The notes under the pieces are model-generated. The model had not been told where the DNA came from, did not search any database, and was given only the letters and a program-made list of their open reading frames with translations. Positions 61,472-64,000 of a stretch of DNA of 64,000 bases are shown here, piece after piece. Location: positions 56,141 to 120,140 of the forward strand of contig CAMRUG010000004.1 of assembly GCA_947053925.1 (NCBI GenBank), read 5' to 3'. The stretch is from an uncultured Clostridia bacterium. GTDB taxonomy: Bacteria > Bacillota > Clostridia > Christensenellales > CAG-314. A program made the position numbers and the translations under genes. Positions within the stretch are counted from its first letter, which is position 1, and each line of letters starts with the position of its first letter.

Positions 61472-63610
61472 CTATTTGTTAGGATTTACCTTTTCTAGGT
61501 CTGAAAGCCATTGTTCGTAACAAGCGTCCGATGGCATACGCATACCGAATTTGGATATATCAACCGAGCCGAGCCTTACCGAATCGGGAGCGCACGAACG
61601 CTTGAACTCCTGTGTGAAAAACCGCTTTATAAACAATTTAAGACAGTCGTATATTGTTTTATCGTCGTATTTGCCTGCAAAGGAAATTTGCGCCGATTTG
61701 TAAACTTTGCTAGGTGTAAAGTTCTTGCGTATAAGCATAAACAAAAAGTAGTCGTGCAGTTCGTACGGACCTATCGAGTCCTCCGTAATTTGCTTTATGG
61801 TGTCGTCTTCATTTAACGGCAGCAATTCGGGGCTTACGGGCGTGTTCAATATATCTCTAAGCACCGTTTTAAGTTCGGTTTTGGAATTGTCCGCAACATA
61901 AGCAATGATTGCTTTGACAAGCGTTTTGGGAACGGCGGCATTTACCGCATACATAGACATTTGGTCGCCGTTAAAGGTAGACCAGCCCAATGCCGCTTCG
62001 GACATATCTCCCGTACCTATCACAAGTCCGTTTACGTCGTTTGCAATATCCATCAATACTTGGGTACGTTCGCGCGCCTGAGCGTTTTCGTAAGTAACGT
62101 TGGTGTTGTTTAAATCGTGCTTGATATCGGATAAATGCTGTGTAACCGACTTTGTAATGTCTATTTGTTTTAACGTTGCGCCAACGGCATTTGATAAAGC
62201 CACAGAGTTTTCTAGCGTGCGTTTGCTGGTGCCGAAGCAGGGCATAGTAACGGCAATAATATCGCTTACAGGGCGGTTTAACAACTTTAAAGCGCGCGCG
62301 CAGATAAGCAGGGCAAGCGTACTGTCGCTTCCGCCCGATACGCCCAAAACAAGTTTTTCGGCGTGTATATGCTCTATACGCTTTTTTAAACCGTATGCCA
62401 AAATCGTCAAACTGCGCTCGCACACCTTTTCGCGCTGTTTTTTGTCCTCGGGAACAAAAGGCGTAGGCGAATATACGCGCTTGCCGAGTTCGTCGATACT
62501 CTGCGCGTAAGTAACGGTGGTATAGTCTTCGCCGTGTGCGGTGTGGTTTAGTTTTGCGCGTTCGTTTGAAACAAAATTGAAATCGGCATAACACTCTGCG
62601 TAACCGTCTGCAAACGGTTCGGATTCCGCTAAGAGTTCGCCGTTTTCGCAAATAATGTTGTGCGCGGAAAATACCGTTTGCGCTGTCGATTCCGAAGGTC
62701 CTGCCGAGCAGTAAGCGTATATAACGCCGCACATTCCCGACTGAATTTCTATCATTTTAAGTCTGTAATCGCTTTTTACTACCGTTTCGTTGCTTGCGGA
62801 CAGATTAAATATAGCGTTTGCTCCTGCATTGGAGTGGTATACCGACGGCGAATTTGCCGCCCAAACGTCCTCGCAAATTTCAATTGCAAATTTAATTTCG
62901 CTGTACAGTGAATTTGCAAATATCAGTTTACTGCCAAAGGGGACAGGCTTGTTATTAAGCGTTACATAGCGCGTCTCTCCCGTAAACTCGGTAAAAATAC
63001 GTTTTTCTATAAATTCGTTGTAGTTGGGCAAATTTACTTTGGGCACAACGCCGAGAATTTCTCCGCGGTAGATGACTGCGGCAACATTGTACAGTTTGCC
63101 CGCAGCGTCTTTTAACGGCAGACCTACGATTGAAAGTACGTCAAGCGCGGCAGTAGTGTTTGTAATAAAACACAACGCTTCGACAGCCGCCCGTTGTAAT
63201 GTATCTTGAAAAAACAAATCCTGACAGTTGTAACCCGTAATGCACAACTCTGGAAACAACGCCATTTTAACATTGTGTTTGTGCGCCGATTGAATATGCG
63301 CAACAATTTGCTCCGCGTTAAACTTACAGTTGCCGACGCGTACTTCAGGTGAAATGCAGGCTATTTTAACCAATCCCTGATAATTGTCGCTTGTAAGTCC
63401 GGCCGTGGTGCCGTCTGTCAAATATTTAGCGGAAACTTCAAGCGCATCCGCTAACTTTTGCAACTTGTCAGGGTTGATTTTTTTGAGGTCTCCGTTCATA
63501 ATTTTTATTACAGTACCGAGCGACAAACCGCTAATCTCGGCAAGTTGCTTTAATGTATACCCTTTTTTCTTTTTTGCAATATTTAAATTCTCTACAACGT
63601 AATTTTGCAT
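61472..63610 (-). CDS. nadE: Glutamine-dependent NAD synthetase with N-terminal XRE-type HTH domain
   Basis: Converts nicotinate adenine dinucleotide to NAD with ammonia from glutamine. The nitrilase-like glutaminase domain (about residues 80-350) has the catalytic Glu in ALFPELCITGYN, Lys in VVPKVNLPNYNEF and Cys in EICEDVW. The synthetase domain has the SGGSDS P-loop in LGVSGGSDSTLAL. Unusually, the protein starts with a complete HTH_3 domain (residues 8-63: LNIAKKKKGYTLKQLAEISG, LSLGTVIKIMNGDLKK, LADALEVSAKYL). Ordinary bacterial NadE begins around residue 78 here. The reading frame is uninterrupted, and AAGGGG lies 5 bases before the ATG. This suggests DNA binding by the enzyme, perhaps at its own promoter. 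Confidence 0.93.
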   Translation of the reverse strand: MQNYVVENLNIAKKKKGYTLKQLAEISGLSLGTVIKIMNGDLKKINPDKLQKLADALEVSAKYLTDGTTAGLTSDNYQGLVKIACISPEVRVGNCKFNAEQIVAHIQSAHKHNVKMALFPELCITGYNCQDLFFQDTLQRAAVEALCFITNTTAALDVLSIVGLPLKDAAGKLYNVAAVIYRGEILGVVPKVNLPNYNEFIEKRIFTEFTGETRYVTLNNKPVPFGSKLIFANSLYSEIKFAIEICEDVWAANSPSVYHSNAGANAIFNLSASNETVVKSDYRLKMIEIQSGMCGVIYAYCSAGPSESTAQTVFSAHNIICENGELLAESEPFADGYAECYADFNFVSNERAKLNHTAHGEDYTTVTYAQSIDELGKRVYSPTPFVPEDKKQREKVCERSLTILAYGLKKRIEHIHAEKLVLGVSGGSDSTLALLICARALKLLNRPVSDIIAVTMPCFGTSKRTLENSVALSNAVGATLKQIDITKSVTQHLSDIKHDLNNTNVTYENAQARERTQVLMDIANDVNGLVIGTGDMSEAALGWSTFNGDQMSMYAVNAAVPKTLVKAIIAYVADNSKTELKTVLRDILNTPVSPELLPLNEDDTIKQITEDSIGPYELHDYFLFMLIRKNFTPSKVYKSAQISFAGKYDDKTIYDCLKLFIKRFFTQEFKRSCAPDSVRLGSVDISKFGMRMPSDACYEQWLSDLEKVNPNK

Positions 63611-63625
63611 AACTGCCCCTTTACC

Positions 63626-63640
63626 GTAACAATTTTTTAC
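63626..63640. promoter_or_regulatory. Inverted repeat GTAA-N7-TTAC in the nadE leader
   Basis: Short inverted repeat 16 bases upstream of the nadE start. It lies in an AT-rich region with -10-like TATAAT and -35-like TTGATA on the minus strand (about 63645-63680). A candidate operator for the HTH domain of NadE. Confidence 0.25.
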
Positions 63641-63896
63641 TAATAATTATAATATTATATCATATTTTATCAAAAAAGCAATAATTGCAGCGTAATAAAT
63701 TATAAAATAATGATTGTTTTATAATTTTGTCGTTTTAAAACCATTAAAATTTACAGTAACGAAATTATATTATAATAAATTGCTTTTAAATCAAAACAAG
63801 TATAAAAAAATTAAATTAGAATTAGTAAGTAAGGTTGTTAAAACACTCACTCCGTTGCCTTTAAACGCAGGCTCGTTGGTAATGTAATCAGTAAAC

Positions 63897-63930
63897 AAAA
63901 AGACACTGACTAAGTGTAATCAGTGTCTTA
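63897..63930 (-). terminator. Terminator of the tRNA-Asn gene
   Basis: On the minus strand AAGACACTGA pairs with TCAGTGTCTT, followed by Ts, directly after the tRNA CCA end. Confidence 0.9.
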
Positions 63931-64000
63931 TGGCTCCCCCAGTTGGACTCGAACCAACGACCCTGCGGTTAACAGCCGCATGCTCTACCGACTGAGCTAT
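63931..64000 (-). tRNA. tRNA-Asn (anticodon GTT), 5' end missing
   Basis: On the minus strand: D arm GCTCAGTCGGTAGAGC, anticodon stem-loop TGCGGCTGTTAACCGCA with GTT anticodon, T arm GTTGGTTCGAACCAAC, and acceptor TGGGGGA-G-CCA with the CCA encoded. Only the first six acceptor bases are beyond the window edge. Confidence 0.95.

Overview
The window looks like a chromosomal segment of an uncultured low-to-moderate GC member of the Firmicutes, class Clostridia. The evidence is a six-gene Rnf complex in clostridial order (C-D-G-E-A-B), an ECF-type riboflavin transporter under an FMN riboswitch, a PotABCD system led by a cupin-HTH regulator, AGGAGG-type ribosome binding sites and sigma-A promoters with 17-base spacers, many carrying a TGTG element just upstream of the -10 box. 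It is mostly housekeeping and vertical in character. I see no insertion sequence, CRISPR array or prophage.

Layout. 1-1.5 kb: the start of a ferritin-like gene (minus strand) and a family 2 glycosyltransferase. 1.8-2.8 kb: a structured, promoter-driven RNA ending in a switch-like attenuator, a SLOG-fold protein, and a second structured RNA with a terminator. 3.1-6.8 kb: lower glycolysis (pgk, tpiA, gpmI). 7-11.3 kb: secG, rnr, a small membrane protein, smpB and a FlaR-like P-loop kinase. 11.7-17.7 kb: the Rnf complex. 17.9-23.4 kb: PPi-type phosphofructokinase, an OlsB-like acyltransferase, YfbR, a degenerate ABC ATPase and an S41 protease. 23.5-26.2 kb: a divergent pair of unknown genes, then a cysteine desulfurase divergent from a Se/S-carrier-like protein. 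26.3-30.4 kb: nth, a GltD-like oxidoreductase, obg, yhbY and a YfcE-like phosphodiesterase. 30.8-31.4 kb: an XRE repressor divergent from an AT-rich orphan gene with palindromic operators. 31.4-36.5 kb: typA, glmS, galactokinase. 37.2-42.7 kb: cupin-HTH regulator and potABCD. 42.9-45.5 kb: GH20 hexosaminidase and ATP-type pfkA. 45.5-47.5 kb: ABC exporter with GntR/YtrA regulator. 48-49.3 kb: FMN riboswitch and ribU. 49.8-51.7 kb: tsaE, tsaB, rimI. 52-55.5 kb: alpha/beta hydrolase, membrane-fused MurF-like ligase, ddl. 56-60.7 kb: both subunits of a type IIA topoisomerase. 60.8-63.6 kb: trmB and an NAD synthetase with an N-terminal DNA-binding domain. The window ends inside a tRNA-Asn gene.

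How it fits together. The genes describe a fermentative anaerobe. Glycolysis has two different phosphofructokinases plus pgk/tpiA/gpmI. The Rnf complex links reduced ferredoxin to NAD and an ion gradient, and its flavin demand fits with the riboflavin importer. Amino-sugar and cell-wall supply is represented by GH20, glmS, the MurF-like ligase and ddl. Translation and RNA quality control are represented by smpB, rnr, obg, yhbY, typA and tsaB/tsaE.

The most unusual items, in my reading, are: (1) the RNA/SLOG/RNA module at 1.87-2.77 kb, where a multi-branched RNA ends in two mutually exclusive hairpins, one a terminator that also contains the ribosome binding site of the SLOG gene; (2) an HTH-NadE fusion that could be a self-regulating NAD synthetase; (3) a PotD lipoprotein with an inserted zinc ribbon and a C-terminal membrane anchor; (4) an RnfG with two FMN-binding domains; and (5) a small XRE switch with related palindromes. 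Motif and fold assignments were made by eye, without database searches.
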